Part shown: one piece after another, positions 26,199-35,263 of the stretch
Position numbering within the stretch: the first letter of the stretch is position 1
Layout: each line of letters starts with the position of its first letter
NCBI GenBank assembly: GCA_000949895.1
Contig: JWIT01000013.1
Coordinates: forward strand, 1-64,000
Reading direction: 5' to 3'
DNA from: Agrobacterium arsenijevicii
GTDB taxonomy: Bacteria > Pseudomonadota > Alphaproteobacteria > Rhizobiales > Rhizobiaceae
Length of the DNA stretch: 64,000 nucleotides
Notes under the pieces: model-generated
Told to the model about the DNA's origin: nothing
The model's input: the letters and a program-made list of their open reading frames with translations, nothing else
The model's database searches: none
Program-made: the position numbers and the translations under genes

Positions 26199-28651
26199 GG
26201 ACTTATCTTCCGGGCGAAAGCGAAAAACTGCTGAGTGAAGGCTGGACGCTGACACTGATGTCGGCCAATGCCTGCGAAACGCCCTCGGATATTCCCGCAA
26301 CCCTTGAAAGCCTTAACGTATCCGTGCCCGGCACAGTGGCGCAGGCTCTGGAACTGGCCGGAAAATTTGACCGCTTCAATCCGACGCCGTTGAACGACAG
26401 GGACGCCTGGTACCGCCTGACGATGATTTCCGACGTGCGGGAGCGGGCGATCCTGCGCTTCGACGGTCTGTCCACGATTGCCGAAATCTTCCTCAACGGC
26501 GAACTGATCGCCGCCAGCCAGAGCATGTTCGAAAGGCTGGAAGTGCCGGTTGAACTGACAGGCGCGGACGAATTGTCGATCTGCTTCAGGGCACTCGCGC
26601 CAAGGCTAGAAAAAACCGGCCCCCGCGCCCGCTGGCGCCCGCAGATGATGAATACGCAGGGGTTGCGGCTGATCCGCACCACGGCACTCGGCTATATGCC
26701 GGGCTGGTGCCCGGAAATTCATGCCGCCGGCCCATGGCGACCCATCAGCCTGATAAGGCAGGAGGGCGTGCTTTGCACGGTCCGGTCGTCGCTCGACGAA
26801 ACCGGCGCGGGAACTGTCAACATCACCCTTGAGGCAAACCACGACATCCCGTCCGCACAGCTCACCTGCGCCGGCTACAGCACCGATCTTTCCAGAGGTG
26901 AAAACGGCAAACTCTTCGGCGAACTCCGCATACCCGATGTCGAGACGTGGTGGCCGCATACCCACGGCAGGCCAGCGCTCCACGAAATCGTTCTAGAGCT
27001 GGACGGAAAACAACACCGGCTCGGGCGCACCGGCTTCAGACGCGTGGAGATGGATTACGGCGAGGACGGCAACGGTTTCGGCGTCCGGGTAAACGGGCAA
27101 TCCGTTTTTTGCCGGGGCGCTGTCTGGACGACTGCCGACATCGTGCGCTTGCCGGGTTCGAGGCCAGACTACGAGCCTTGGCTTAGAAAAGCTGCCGAAG
27201 CCGGCATGAACATGATCCGCGTTGGCGGCACCATGGCCTACGAGACGCCAGAGTTCTTCGCGCTGTGCGACGAACTCGGCATCATGGTCTGGCAGGACGC
27301 CATGCTTGCGAATTTTGATTACCCGGCAAAGGACGAGGCTCTCCGCCGGCATATCGTTACGGAAATCTCTCAGTTCCTCGAGGTGACAGCCCTTTCCCCT
27401 TCGCTATCAGTATTTTGCGGTGGCAGCGAAATATACCAGCAGGGCGCGATGTTTGGCTTGCCGGAACAGATATGGAAGGGAACACTCACTGAGGAAATCT
27501 TGCCCGAAGTGCTGGCCGGGAAACGGCCGGACGCGGTCTATGTGGCGAATTCCCCCTCAGGCGGCGCGTTGCCCTTCTTCCCCGATGCCGGGGTCGGCCA
27601 TTATTACGGCGTGGGCGCCTATTGCCGTCCGCTGGAAGATGCCCGCCGGGCCGATGTCCGCTTCGCCGCCGAATGCCTCGCCTTCGCCAATATTCCTGAG
27701 CAGGAAACGCTGGACGGACATCTTCCCACACTGGCGACGCATGATCCGCGCTGGAAGGCCCGCACACCGCGCGATCGCGGCGCTTCCTGGGATTTCGAGG
27801 ATGTTCGCGACCATTATCTGAAGCTGCTTTACGATATTGAGCCGGACGTGCTGCGACGGGAAGATGGCGGCCTCTATCTCGATATGTCTCGCGCCGTCAC
27901 CGCCGAGGTCATGGAAGCGACCTTCGCCGAATGGCGCCGCAACGCTTCCTCCTGCCAAGGCGCATTGGTCTGGACACTGCAGGATCTCGTTCCCGGCGCG
28001 GGCTGGGGTGTCATCGATGCCACCGGCAGGCCGAAATCCGTCTGGCATGCGCTGAAAAGAGCATTTCGCCCGATACAGGTCAGTCTTTCCGATGAAGGCA
28101 CCAACGGGCTGGACATTCATCTCATCAACGAAACCGGCAACGGCCTTGAAGCCATGCTGGAACTGACCTGCCTGCGCGACGGTACGCAACCCGTCGTCCA
28201 TGCCAAACGGCCGCTGACGCTTTTGCCGCGACAGAGCCAGACCATCGCCGCAACTGGCATGTTCGGCGCCTTTTTCGATACGACCTATGCCTATCGTTTC
28301 GGCCCGCCATCCCATGATGTCACCGTGGCCCGGCTTCGCGATGTCGCAACCGGACATGTCATCGCCGACGCCTTCCATTTTCCGCTTGGCCGGAAAAAGG
28401 CGTTGCACGCGGCCAATCTTCAGGTGGGGGTGAGCGAGGCCAACGGCATCTGGTCGCTCGAGATCGGCACGGACCGGCTGGCGCAATCCGTCCATATCAC
28501 GGCTGAAGGTTACCGTGCCTCGGAAAGCTGGTTCCATCTCGCCCCCGGCGAAACCAGAAAAATCGGCCTTCTGCCGGAGACCGCGACACCCGAAACGCCG
28601 CCTTCCGGCGACGTGATGTCACTAGGCTCCAGCCGGCGATTTTCCTTTTAG
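26195..28651 (+). CDS. Glycoside hydrolase family 2 protein (beta-mannosidase-like)
   Basis: An 818-residue GH2 enzyme. The N-terminal sugar-binding domain (SVPGTVAQALELAG, then ILRFDGLSTIAEIFLNGELI near residue 85) matches beta-mannosidase-type proteins, and the TIM barrel has NMIRVGGTMAYETPEFFALCDELGIMVWQD across two stretches near 335-368. GGSEIYQQGAMFG near 409 contains the probable acid/base glutamate. The GTG at 26195 (GTGA overlap with the DUF1839-like stop, CGAGG upstream) is preferred over the ATG at 26138 within the preceding gene. No signal peptide is visible, so it should act in the cytoplasm. Its 3' end overlaps the opposite hydrolase gene by 30 nt. Confidence 0.85.
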   Translation: MRTYLPGESEKLLSEGWTLTLMSANACETPSDIPATLESLNVSVPGTVAQALELAGKFDRFNPTPLNDRDAWYRLTMISDVRERAILRFDGLSTIAEIFLNGELIAASQSMFERLEVPVELTGADELSICFRALAPRLEKTGPRARWRPQMMNTQGLRLIRTTALGYMPGWCPEIHAAGPWRPISLIRQEGVLCTVRSSLDETGAGTVNITLEANHDIPSAQLTCAGYSTDLSRGENGKLFGELRIPDVETWWPHTHGRPALHEIVLELDGKQHRLGRTGFRRVEMDYGEDGNGFGVRVNGQSVFCRGAVWTTADIVRLPGSRPDYEPWLRKAAEAGMNMIRVGGTMAYETPEFFALCDELGIMVWQDAMLANFDYPAKDEALRRHIVTEISQFLEVTALSPSLSVFCGGSEIYQQGAMFGLPEQIWKGTLTEEILPEVLAGKRPDAVYVANSPSGGALPFFPDAGVGHYYGVGAYCRPLEDARRADVRFAAECLAFANIPEQETLDGHLPTLATHDPRWKARTPRDRGASWDFEDVRDHYLKLLYDIEPDVLRREDGGLYLDMSRAVTAEVMEATFAEWRRNASSCQGALVWTLQDLVPGAGWGVIDATGRPKSVWHALKRAFRPIQVSLSDEGTNGLDIHLINETGNGLEAMLELTCLRDGTQPVVHAKRPLTLLPRQSQTIAATGMFGAFFDTTYAYRFGPPSHDVTVARLRDVATGHVIADAFHFPLGRKKALHAANLQVGVSEANGIWSLEIGTDRLAQSVHITAEGYRASESWFHLAPGETRKIGLLPETATPETPPSGDVMSLGSSRRFSF

Positions 28652-30454
28652 AGCCAGCCGCTTCACCGCATCGATATAGGCTTTTCTGGCCTCAGGCGTT
28701 GAAAGATTGTGGTCGGCATCGGGAATAATCGTCAGCGACACATTCCGATAGGCTGACAGCCCTCTGCCATCGGCATTGAAATAATACCGGAAGTGCTCAA
28801 GCCCGTCGTCATTGTCGCTGTAAAGCAGGCTGATGGCGGAGTCCCTTGCTTTAAGTTTATCGAAAGCATCGTAGACGGCACGCCCTTCCTCGCTCCCCCT
28901 GCGGGAAAGCCTCGCCGTTTTTATCGAAAGTTTCTTGAGTGTTGCCTTGGCGATGTTCAAACCGGCGCTCACCACATCGACATCGCCGCTAACAAGGCGT
29001 TTGAAGGTAGCGCCCTGCCGAAAACGCTGGCTGTATTCTCCAAAGGAACGTGGCGGTTTGTGCAGCGCCTCGTCGACCGAGCGGCCTTTCCGCCAGTGGA
29101 ACACAACCGGGTTGACCGCAACCACACCGCTGATCCGGTCATCGGCAAGCGCGCCGTTGAAGGCGAGATAGGCGCCGCTGCACCGGCCCGCCGCGATGAA
29201 AGGTCCCTTGCCACGCCGACTGAGAAAATCGAGCGCGGCGGCCACGTCGTCATTCTGCGCCGCATCGTAAAGAACCTGATCGGGCGCGTTTTTGACCGGG
29301 GGGCTGTCGGCAATATTGGCTGCGTCGAACCGTAGCGAAGCGATACCCTCCCGTGCGAGCGAACGGGCCGTCTGCACGGAAAGCCTGCCCCAACCCGCAT
29401 GCCGGTCATAGGCAGCGCCGAGCAGAAGGACCGAGGAGACCGTCGCCCGATGGTCCGGCTCACAAAAAACCCCGAAAAGCCGCCCGCCTTCACCAAATTG
29501 CACCGGCTGTTCAAAAAATCCGAGACCGCGGTGCGGCGCGTTGACGGTAAAATCCTTCTGCGGACCCGCCGCATCCGCAGCACGGGTCTGGGACAGGACC
29601 CAATCCTGAAGCCGTTTCACCACATCGTCGGATATTTTCGAAAGTGTGGGACTGGAGACGAGATCGTCATACCCCCCAAATTCCGCCTCCTTCACCTCGG
29701 CGCCAACAGTGGCAAGGTGTTTGGCAAAATCGCTGTCGCTCACCCGGCCCGGTCTCGACAGGACCAGAATGGCGCGCGCGGGAGCGGCATCCAGCTTTGA
29801 AAGATTGACCTTCCTGATACCATCCGCAACACCCGCCGGCATGGCCACGCCCGCAATCGCCCCCGCCTCCACCATGCGCTGCCCGGGGCGAAGACCAAGG
29901 CCATCATCGATCATGGACGACCACATTGCCAGTTCGCGAAGATAGGCGCGGCCGGAGACGACAGGCGCCAGAAGCGCGATGGAACCGACGGCCGCCGCAT
30001 CGGCGAGCGCCTGTGTGGCGATCAGACAGCCGAGACCCTGAGCGATGACGACCACCCTGGAACAACCGGAAAGACGTTTCAGATAATCGAGCGCCGCTCG
30101 CGTGTCGGAAAGCCAGTCCGCCGCACGGACGACGTCCTCCGGATCGAGCGCGTCACCCGCGCCATGATAGTCGAACCGCAGGCTGGCGACGCCGGATACC
30201 GCCAGCCGCTCGGCCACAACCCGCTGAAACTTGCGGCTGCACAGTTCCTCCATGCCCCAGGGGCTGACAAAAAGAACCGCGTGATCCTGTTTGACCTCTT
30301 TGCGCGCCGGGTGAAAAATACCCGTGCAGCCTTCAAAAGAAACCGGGTGTGCAATCGACCCATCCGATGCAATGCCGAAAAGCGACAACCTGTCGGGGGA
30401 AGGTTCACTGCCTGCACGCTCTGAAATATCTATCGCCATCGACCTTGCAATCAT
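28622..30454 (-). CDS. Tandem alpha/beta-hydrolase protein, first domain degenerate
   Basis: A 610-residue protein with two alpha/beta-hydrolase domains in tandem, roughly 40-290 and 315-600. In the first, the nucleophile elbow reads VIAQGLGCL, with Gly where Ser is expected. The second reads AAGRCSGAYLAF, a GxCxG elbow implying a Cys nucleophile, with possible acid DNDDG near 553 and His in IPDADHNLS near 584. One active and one inactive domain is therefore likely. The start may be 30454 or the in-frame ATG at 30439 (AAGG nearby). It converges on the aminoacyl-carrier operon; a link is only positional. Confidence 0.75.
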   Translation of the reverse strand: MIARSMAIDISERAGSEPSPDRLSLFGIASDGSIAHPVSFEGCTGIFHPARKEVKQDHAVLFVSPWGMEELCSRKFQRVVAERLAVSGVASLRFDYHGAGDALDPEDVVRAADWLSDTRAALDYLKRLSGCSRVVVIAQGLGCLIATQALADAAAVGSIALLAPVVSGRAYLRELAMWSSMIDDGLGLRPGQRMVEAGAIAGVAMPAGVADGIRKVNLSKLDAAPARAILVLSRPGRVSDSDFAKHLATVGAEVKEAEFGGYDDLVSSPTLSKISDDVVKRLQDWVLSQTRAADAAGPQKDFTVNAPHRGLGFFEQPVQFGEGGRLFGVFCEPDHRATVSSVLLLGAAYDRHAGWGRLSVQTARSLAREGIASLRFDAANIADSPPVKNAPDQVLYDAAQNDDVAAALDFLSRRGKGPFIAAGRCSGAYLAFNGALADDRISGVVAVNPVVFHWRKGRSVDEALHKPPRSFGEYSQRFRQGATFKRLVSGDVDVVSAGLNIAKATLKKLSIKTARLSRRGSEEGRAVYDAFDKLKARDSAISLLYSDNDDGLEHFRYYFNADGRGLSAYRNVSLTIIPDADHNLSTPEARKAYIDAVKRLALKGKSPAGA

Positions 30455-30785
30455 TACGCCTGTGCCGGCTCAACCATTTGCGGGATCACTATACCGGAGC
30501 GTCTTAACGTCCTGTTCTACAGTAAAACCAATAGCATTAGGGAAGTCTAAAAATATAGTCGCCTCTATATCGATAGTGACACACACGTTGCAAAAACAAA
30601 TATCGGGGATCGCGGGCAAGCCTCTGCACGGGCGCTATTTTGCTCGAAACCGCTTGAATATACTGATAAATAGCGAGTCACATACCTATCTGCAGGAGGG
30701 GATCCCGCCACCCGGCAGCCTGACCGTCTTGACACCGCGCAAACCAACACGCCGGGCCCTGCCCGACAGGTCATAGAAGTTTTAT
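30455..30785. other. Divergent intergenic region, 331 nt
   Basis: It separates the tandem hydrolase (minus) from the ABC-like gene (plus) and should hold both promoters. It is more AT-rich in the middle (about 30530-30600) than the flanking genes. An AGGAGGGG run at 30695-30702 looks like a ribosome-binding site but no convincing ORF follows. I see no RNA gene. Confidence 0.4.
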
Positions 30786-33503
30786 ATGGAACAAAGCCTT
30801 ACGCGTTACATCTGGTCGCATACGAGGCGGCAGCAGCTGTTCATCCTGCTGATCGTCGCCCTGTCCATGATCCCTTATTTCCTCGCCTTCGATCTGCCCA
30901 AACAGATCGTCAACGGCCCCATTCAGGGGGATGGCTTCGAAGGGGCGAACGCGACACAGCTTTTCATGCATCTCACGGTCGATATTCCCTATTGGGGCAC
31001 CGTGACGCTCTTCCATGGCCTCGAACTCAACCGCATGTCGATGCTGATGGCGCTCAGCCTGACCTTCCTTGCGCTTGTCGTCATCAACGGGCTTTTCAAA
31101 TATTATATCAACACCTTCAAGGGCCGCCTCGGCGAGCGGCTTCTCCGGCGTATCCGCTTCGAACTTATCGACAGGATCCTGCGGTTCCCGCCCACGCATT
31201 TCAAGCGGGTCAAGGGTGCTGAAATCTCCAGCATGGTGAAGGACGAAGTCGAACCGCTGGGCGGATTTACCGGCGACGCCTTCGTGCAGCCGGCACTTCT
31301 CGGCGGTCAGGCACTTTCGGCACTGTTCTTCATTCTCGTGCAGAATTTCTGGCTGGGCCTGATTGCGGCTTTCATGGCCGCCATACAGGTCGGCATCATC
31401 CCCAAAATGCGCCGTCGCCTCATCGAACTCGGACGCCAGCGGCAGCTCAGCGCACGCCAGCTTGCCGGGCGCATCGGCGAAATGGTCGACGGCATCGGCA
31501 CCATCCATGCCTATGACACCTCCAATTTCGAACGTGCTGATGCCTCGCACCGGCTCGGCGACATCTTCAAGATCCGTTACGATCTCTACCAGTGGAAGTT
31601 TCTGGTCAAATTCATCAATAACTTCCTCGCGCAGCTTACCCCCTTCTTCTTTTATGCGCTCGGCGGTTATCTCACCCTCAAGGGCAGCCTCGATGTCGGC
31701 CAGCTGGTCGCCGTCATCAACGCCTATAAGGAATTGCCCGGACCACTGAAGGAGCTGATCGACTGGGATCAGGCGCGTCAGGATGTCCAGGTGAAATACG
31801 AGCAGGTCTTCGAACAGTTCGACGCGTCGAACATGGTCGATGAGAAGGTGCAAAAACTGTCACCGGGAACCGTCGCGGCAATTACCGCACCGATCGTTGT
31901 CAGCAATCTGACGCTGGAAGACGATAGCGGCAGCCGGCTTCTGGAACAGGCGTCGCTGAAGGTCGAGCCGGGCGAGGTGATCGCCATCGTCGGCGGCTCG
32001 GGGGCAGAGGCGCTCGCGGATGCGATCGGCCGCACGCTTTGGCCAACCTCCGGCAAGGTAAGCATCAACGACGTCGACATATTGGAACTGCCGGAATCGC
32101 TCACCGGGCGGCGTATCTCATACGTGTCCTCGGACAGCTATTTTTTCCATGCCAGCCTTAAGGACAATCTGCTTTACGGCCTCAAACACGCACCGCTTGC
32201 CGACAGGCAATATGAGGGCGCAGCGCTGGAACACCGCAAGTGGGAAATCCGGGAAGCCAAGCTGGCGGGCAATCCGACGATCGACATCAACAGCGAATGG
32301 ATCGACTACGCTTCTAGCCCGGCCGGTGACGGCAAGCCGGAAAACCTCATCCAGGCCGTTCTGGCTGTCCTCGACAGCGTGGAACTCTCGCAGGATATTC
32401 TGGAATTCGCGCTGCGCTCGACGATCGACCCTTTGACCGACCTGCATCTTGCCGCCCGCATCGTGGAACTGCGGCATGTCCTGCGCGCCGAACTGGAAAA
32501 GGAGAACCTGAGCGGTCTCATCGCCCCCTTCGAGCTGGAGAGCTACAACAGCGAGGCGACCGTTGGCGAGAACCTGTTGTTCGGCACCATGCGGGACTCC
32601 TCCCAGACAATTAGAACCGTCATCGAAAGCGACTACTTCCGTTCGCTGATGCGCGAAACCGGTCTCGTCAAAACCATGTTCGAGATGGGGTATACGATTG
32701 CCGAAAACATCGTGGAAATCTTCGCCGACCTACCGGGAGACCATCCCTTCTTCCAGCAGCTCACATTCATGACGCCCGACGATGTTCCGGTCTATCAGCA
32801 AATGCTGCAGCGTCTTCAGAGCCGGAGTTTCGACGAGGCCAATGAAAGCGAAAGACGCGCCATGCTGCGGCTGAGCTTCTTCTACGTCGAGCCGCGGCAG
32901 CGTTTCGGCCTGCTGTCACCGGAAATCATGAACCGGATCGTCGAAGTCCGGCACATGTTCCATGAGAACCTGCCCGACAGCCTGAAGAACGTGATCGAAA
33001 TCTACGATCCGACGAAATACATGAGCGCCACCAGCCTTCTGGACAATATTCTCTTCGGCAAGGTCAGCCATCGTTATACCGACGCGTCACGGCGCATCAC
33101 CCACATCGTCGCCGAGGTCATGCGCAAGCAGGGCGTCTACGAGCGTGTGCTGGCGGTGGGTCTGGATTTCAACCTCGGCGCCGGCGGCAAGCGGCTTGGC
33201 CCGCTCCAGCGGCAGAAGCTCAACCTCGCAAGGGCGCTGATCCGCAAATCCGACTATTATGTCTTTAACCGCCCCCTTCCCGGCCTCGATCCCCGACAAC
33301 AGGAGGAAATTGTCGAGCGGGTCATCACATTCCTGAAACAGAACAATAATAACCCGGCGATCGTATGGGTTCTGTCGAATGCGACGCTGTCGCGCATGTT
33401 CGGCCGGGTCATCGTTGTCCACCAGGGCCTCATTACCGCTGATGGAAGTTACGAGACTCTCGCGCAGGAAAACGGTACATTCAAGGATATGGTCGCAACA
33501 TAA
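30786..33503 (+). CDS. ABC exporter-like membrane protein with degenerate ATPase domain
   Basis: 905 residues. The N-terminal half (1-340) resembles an ABC exporter TM domain with hydrophobic segments near 18-36, 88-106, 165-190 and 272-295. The C-terminal half aligns with an ABC ATPase, but its catalytic motifs are lost. Walker A reads GGSGAEAL (403-410) with no Lys, the Q-loop glutamine is missing (YVSSDSYFF), the signature reads LGPLQRQKLNLARAL near 803 and Walker B reads VFNRP instead of LDEP. About 330 residues are inserted between Q-loop and signature. The motif 'DNLLYG-like' occurs three times (456-465, 591-600, 749-758). ATP hydrolysis is doubtful; a sensor or scaffold role is possible. 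It heads a cyclic-nucleotide gene set. Confidence 0.8.
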   Translation: MEQSLTRYIWSHTRRQQLFILLIVALSMIPYFLAFDLPKQIVNGPIQGDGFEGANATQLFMHLTVDIPYWGTVTLFHGLELNRMSMLMALSLTFLALVVINGLFKYYINTFKGRLGERLLRRIRFELIDRILRFPPTHFKRVKGAEISSMVKDEVEPLGGFTGDAFVQPALLGGQALSALFFILVQNFWLGLIAAFMAAIQVGIIPKMRRRLIELGRQRQLSARQLAGRIGEMVDGIGTIHAYDTSNFERADASHRLGDIFKIRYDLYQWKFLVKFINNFLAQLTPFFFYALGGYLTLKGSLDVGQLVAVINAYKELPGPLKELIDWDQARQDVQVKYEQVFEQFDASNMVDEKVQKLSPGTVAAITAPIVVSNLTLEDDSGSRLLEQASLKVEPGEVIAIVGGSGAEALADAIGRTLWPTSGKVSINDVDILELPESLTGRRISYVSSDSYFFHASLKDNLLYGLKHAPLADRQYEGAALEHRKWEIREAKLAGNPTIDINSEWIDYASSPAGDGKPENLIQAVLAVLDSVELSQDILEFALRSTIDPLTDLHLAARIVELRHVLRAELEKENLSGLIAPFELESYNSEATVGENLLFGTMRDSSQTIRTVIESDYFRSLMRETGLVKTMFEMGYTIAENIVEIFADLPGDHPFFQQLTFMTPDDVPVYQQMLQRLQSRSFDEANESERRAMLRLSFFYVEPRQRFGLLSPEIMNRIVEVRHMFHENLPDSLKNVIEIYDPTKYMSATSLLDNILFGKVSHRYTDASRRITHIVAEVMRKQGVYERVLAVGLDFNLGAGGKRLGPLQRQKLNLARALIRKSDYYVFNRPLPGLDPRQQEEIVERVITFLKQNNNNPAIVWVLSNATLSRMFGRVIVVHQGLITADGSYETLAQENGTFKDMVAT

Positions 33504-33546
33504 ATCCAAGAAGGTGACCGAGGTGGAACAAGAACAGGGTAAGGCA

Positions 33547-34002
33547 ATGCTTTTCAAAGACGAAATTCAAATGCTGAAACGCGTCCCGTTTTTTTCGGAA
33601 ATGGAACCGTCGAAGCTCAAACTGCTCGCCTTCGCATCGGACCGGGTGTCCTATCACACCGGCGACGTGTTGTTCCGGCAGGGCGATGTCGGCGATGCGG
33701 CCTATGTCCTTTTGACCGGAAAAGTTGATGTTCTGGTGGATTCTCCATCGGGCACGTTAAAAGTGGCCGAGATGACCGGCAATGCGATCGTCGGTGAAAT
33801 CGCCATCCTATGCGACAGCGTCAGAACCGCGACCGTGCGCGCCTCCACCAATGTGGAAGCCCTGCGTATCGGCAAGGAACAGTTCTTCAAGCTCATGTCC
33901 GATTTCCCTGACATTACCATCAAGGTCATGCGTGTTCTTGCCGAACGTCTTACCCAGACGACGACGGAGCTGAGCAAAGCGCGCGCAAACGCGAAAACAT
34001 AA
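33547..34002 (+). CDS. Small cyclic-nucleotide-binding protein
   Basis: 151 residues, essentially one cNMP-binding beta-barrel (residues 10-125) with no DNA-binding or enzyme domain attached. The phosphate-binding cassette VGEIAILCDSVRTATV (82-97) keeps the Glu and Arg that contact the cyclic phosphate, so binding is predicted. The ATG at 33547 has AGGG 7 nt upstream; the in-frame GTG at 33523 also has a good site (AAGG) and would add eight residues. It starts 43 nt after the ABC-like gene. Being a lone binding domain, it must signal by protein contact, possibly with the ABC-like protein. Confidence 0.85.
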   Translation: MLFKDEIQMLKRVPFFSEMEPSKLKLLAFASDRVSYHTGDVLFRQGDVGDAAYVLLTGKVDVLVDSPSGTLKVAEMTGNAIVGEIAILCDSVRTATVRASTNVEALRIGKEQFFKLMSDFPDITIKVMRVLAERLTQTTTELSKARANAKT

Positions 34003-34160
34003 GTCGCAATTTCTTGCTACCGTTAATGGCGATATTGGAAAAATAAATGTCGCACCATTGCAATATAAATGAAATGCTGACTGAATAAGGGTAAGGGCGT
34101 CCGCCAAAAAAGAGCGGATATAAGAATCTGTAGAGACAACGGGCTTCATGGGAGGAAAGC

Positions 34161-34229
34161 GTGCAAGATTCCGTTGTTATTGGGGTGTGTCATGGCGTTC
34201 GATTCCGACACAATAAGTCGGGAAAGTAA
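34161..34229 (+). CDS. Possible 22-aa upstream ORF overlapping the MBL-fold gene start
   Basis: A GTG start with an excellent GGAGG 5 nt upstream opens a 22-codon ORF in another frame. It overlaps the first 38 nt of the MBL-fold gene. It may drive translational coupling or be chance. I do not recognise the peptide. Confidence 0.25.
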   Translation: MQDSVVIGVCHGVRFRHNKSGK

Positions 34230-35052
34230 TAGAAATTTTCGGGTAAAGATCTGGGGTGCGCGGGGAACGCTTCCTGTTTCAGGTGAAAACTTCCGAAAAT
34301 ACGGCGGGAATACCATCTGCATCGAGGTACGATGCGGAGATCACGTTCTTTTGTTCGATGCAGGTTCGGGGTTGCATCCCGCTGGTCTGGCGTTGCGGGC
34401 GGAAGGTATTACAGACGTCAACCTGTTCTTCTCCCACTGCCATTACGATCACATTGTCGGCTTTCCCTATTTCAAGCCATTCTACAATAGCTCCAACGAT
34501 GTCGCCATTTGGTCAGGTCATCTCGCCGGCACCATGACGACGCGGGAAATGCTCCGGGAGTTCATGAGCCCACCATGGTTCCCCGTGCCGTTGGAAGTTT
34601 GCTGCGCAAAAATCGCGACACGGGACTTTATGCCTGGTGACGCTCTGGATGTTCATCCGGGCCTGTCGATCAGAACCGGCATGCTCAATCATCCGGGCAA
34701 CGCCATCGGATATCGCCTGGACTGGGCCGGAAAATCCCTCGCCATCATCACCGATACCGAGCATGAACCGGGCAGCATCGACAAGAACGTGCTTGATCTG
34801 ATCAAGGACGTCGATCTTTTCCTCTACGACGCCATGTTCACCGATGAGGAGATGAGCCTGTATCGCGGCTATGGCCATTCGTCCTGGCAAGAGGCTGTCC
34901 GCCTTGCCAAACTGGCGGGTGCAAAAAATGTCGGCTTCATCCACCACGCCCCAAGCCGCAGCGACGACGAACTGGACAATATCGAAAAACAGGCTAAGGC
35001 CCAGTTCAGCGGCGCATTCGCGGCAATGGACGGCCAGATCATCGAACTCTGA
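34192..35052 (+). CDS. MBL-fold metallohydrolase, possible cNMP phosphodiesterase
   Basis: A 286-residue metallo-beta-lactamase-fold enzyme. The metal motif SHCHYDH (HxHxDH, 82-87) and further ligands in LNHPGN near 164, TDTEHEPG near 186 and FIHHAPSR near 247 indicate a di-metal site. The N-terminal KIWGARGTLPVSG and YGGNTICIEV resemble the RNase Z / class II phosphodiesterase-like branch that acts on small phosphodiesters. With a cyclase downstream and a cNMP-binding protein upstream, degradation of a cyclic nucleotide is a reasonable hypothesis, not a proven one. Start ATG 34192 has GGGG upstream; TTG 34174 is less likely. Confidence 0.8.
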   Translation: MAFDSDTISRESNRNFRVKIWGARGTLPVSGENFRKYGGNTICIEVRCGDHVLLFDAGSGLHPAGLALRAEGITDVNLFFSHCHYDHIVGFPYFKPFYNSSNDVAIWSGHLAGTMTTREMLREFMSPPWFPVPLEVCCAKIATRDFMPGDALDVHPGLSIRTGMLNHPGNAIGYRLDWAGKSLAIITDTEHEPGSIDKNVLDLIKDVDLFLYDAMFTDEEMSLYRGYGHSSWQEAVRLAKLAGAKNVGFIHHAPSRSDDELDNIEKQAKAQFSGAFAAMDGQIIEL

Positions 35053-35263
35053 TTGCGGTTACCGACCTCTTGCCGTTGGCTTACGTTAGGCTGTTCTTCG
35101 CTGTCTTGACCTGTCATCGTGTGGCAAGTGGACATTCGAACACGCACAATTGACCGTCGTTGGCCCGTTGCTCCACGATATTGCCACGAGATGCCCTGCA
35201 CTAAAGACACCAGAGCACACTAGATGATGATTCTGCGCCGAATGACCGCATGATGGGATTTGC

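Noticed and set aside
33379..33546. Longer form of the cNMP-binding protein starting inside the ABC-like gene
   Set aside because: The added residues overlap the end of the ABC-like gene, are Ser/Arg-rich and unlike the domain; starts at 33523 or 33547 have proper ribosome-binding sites.
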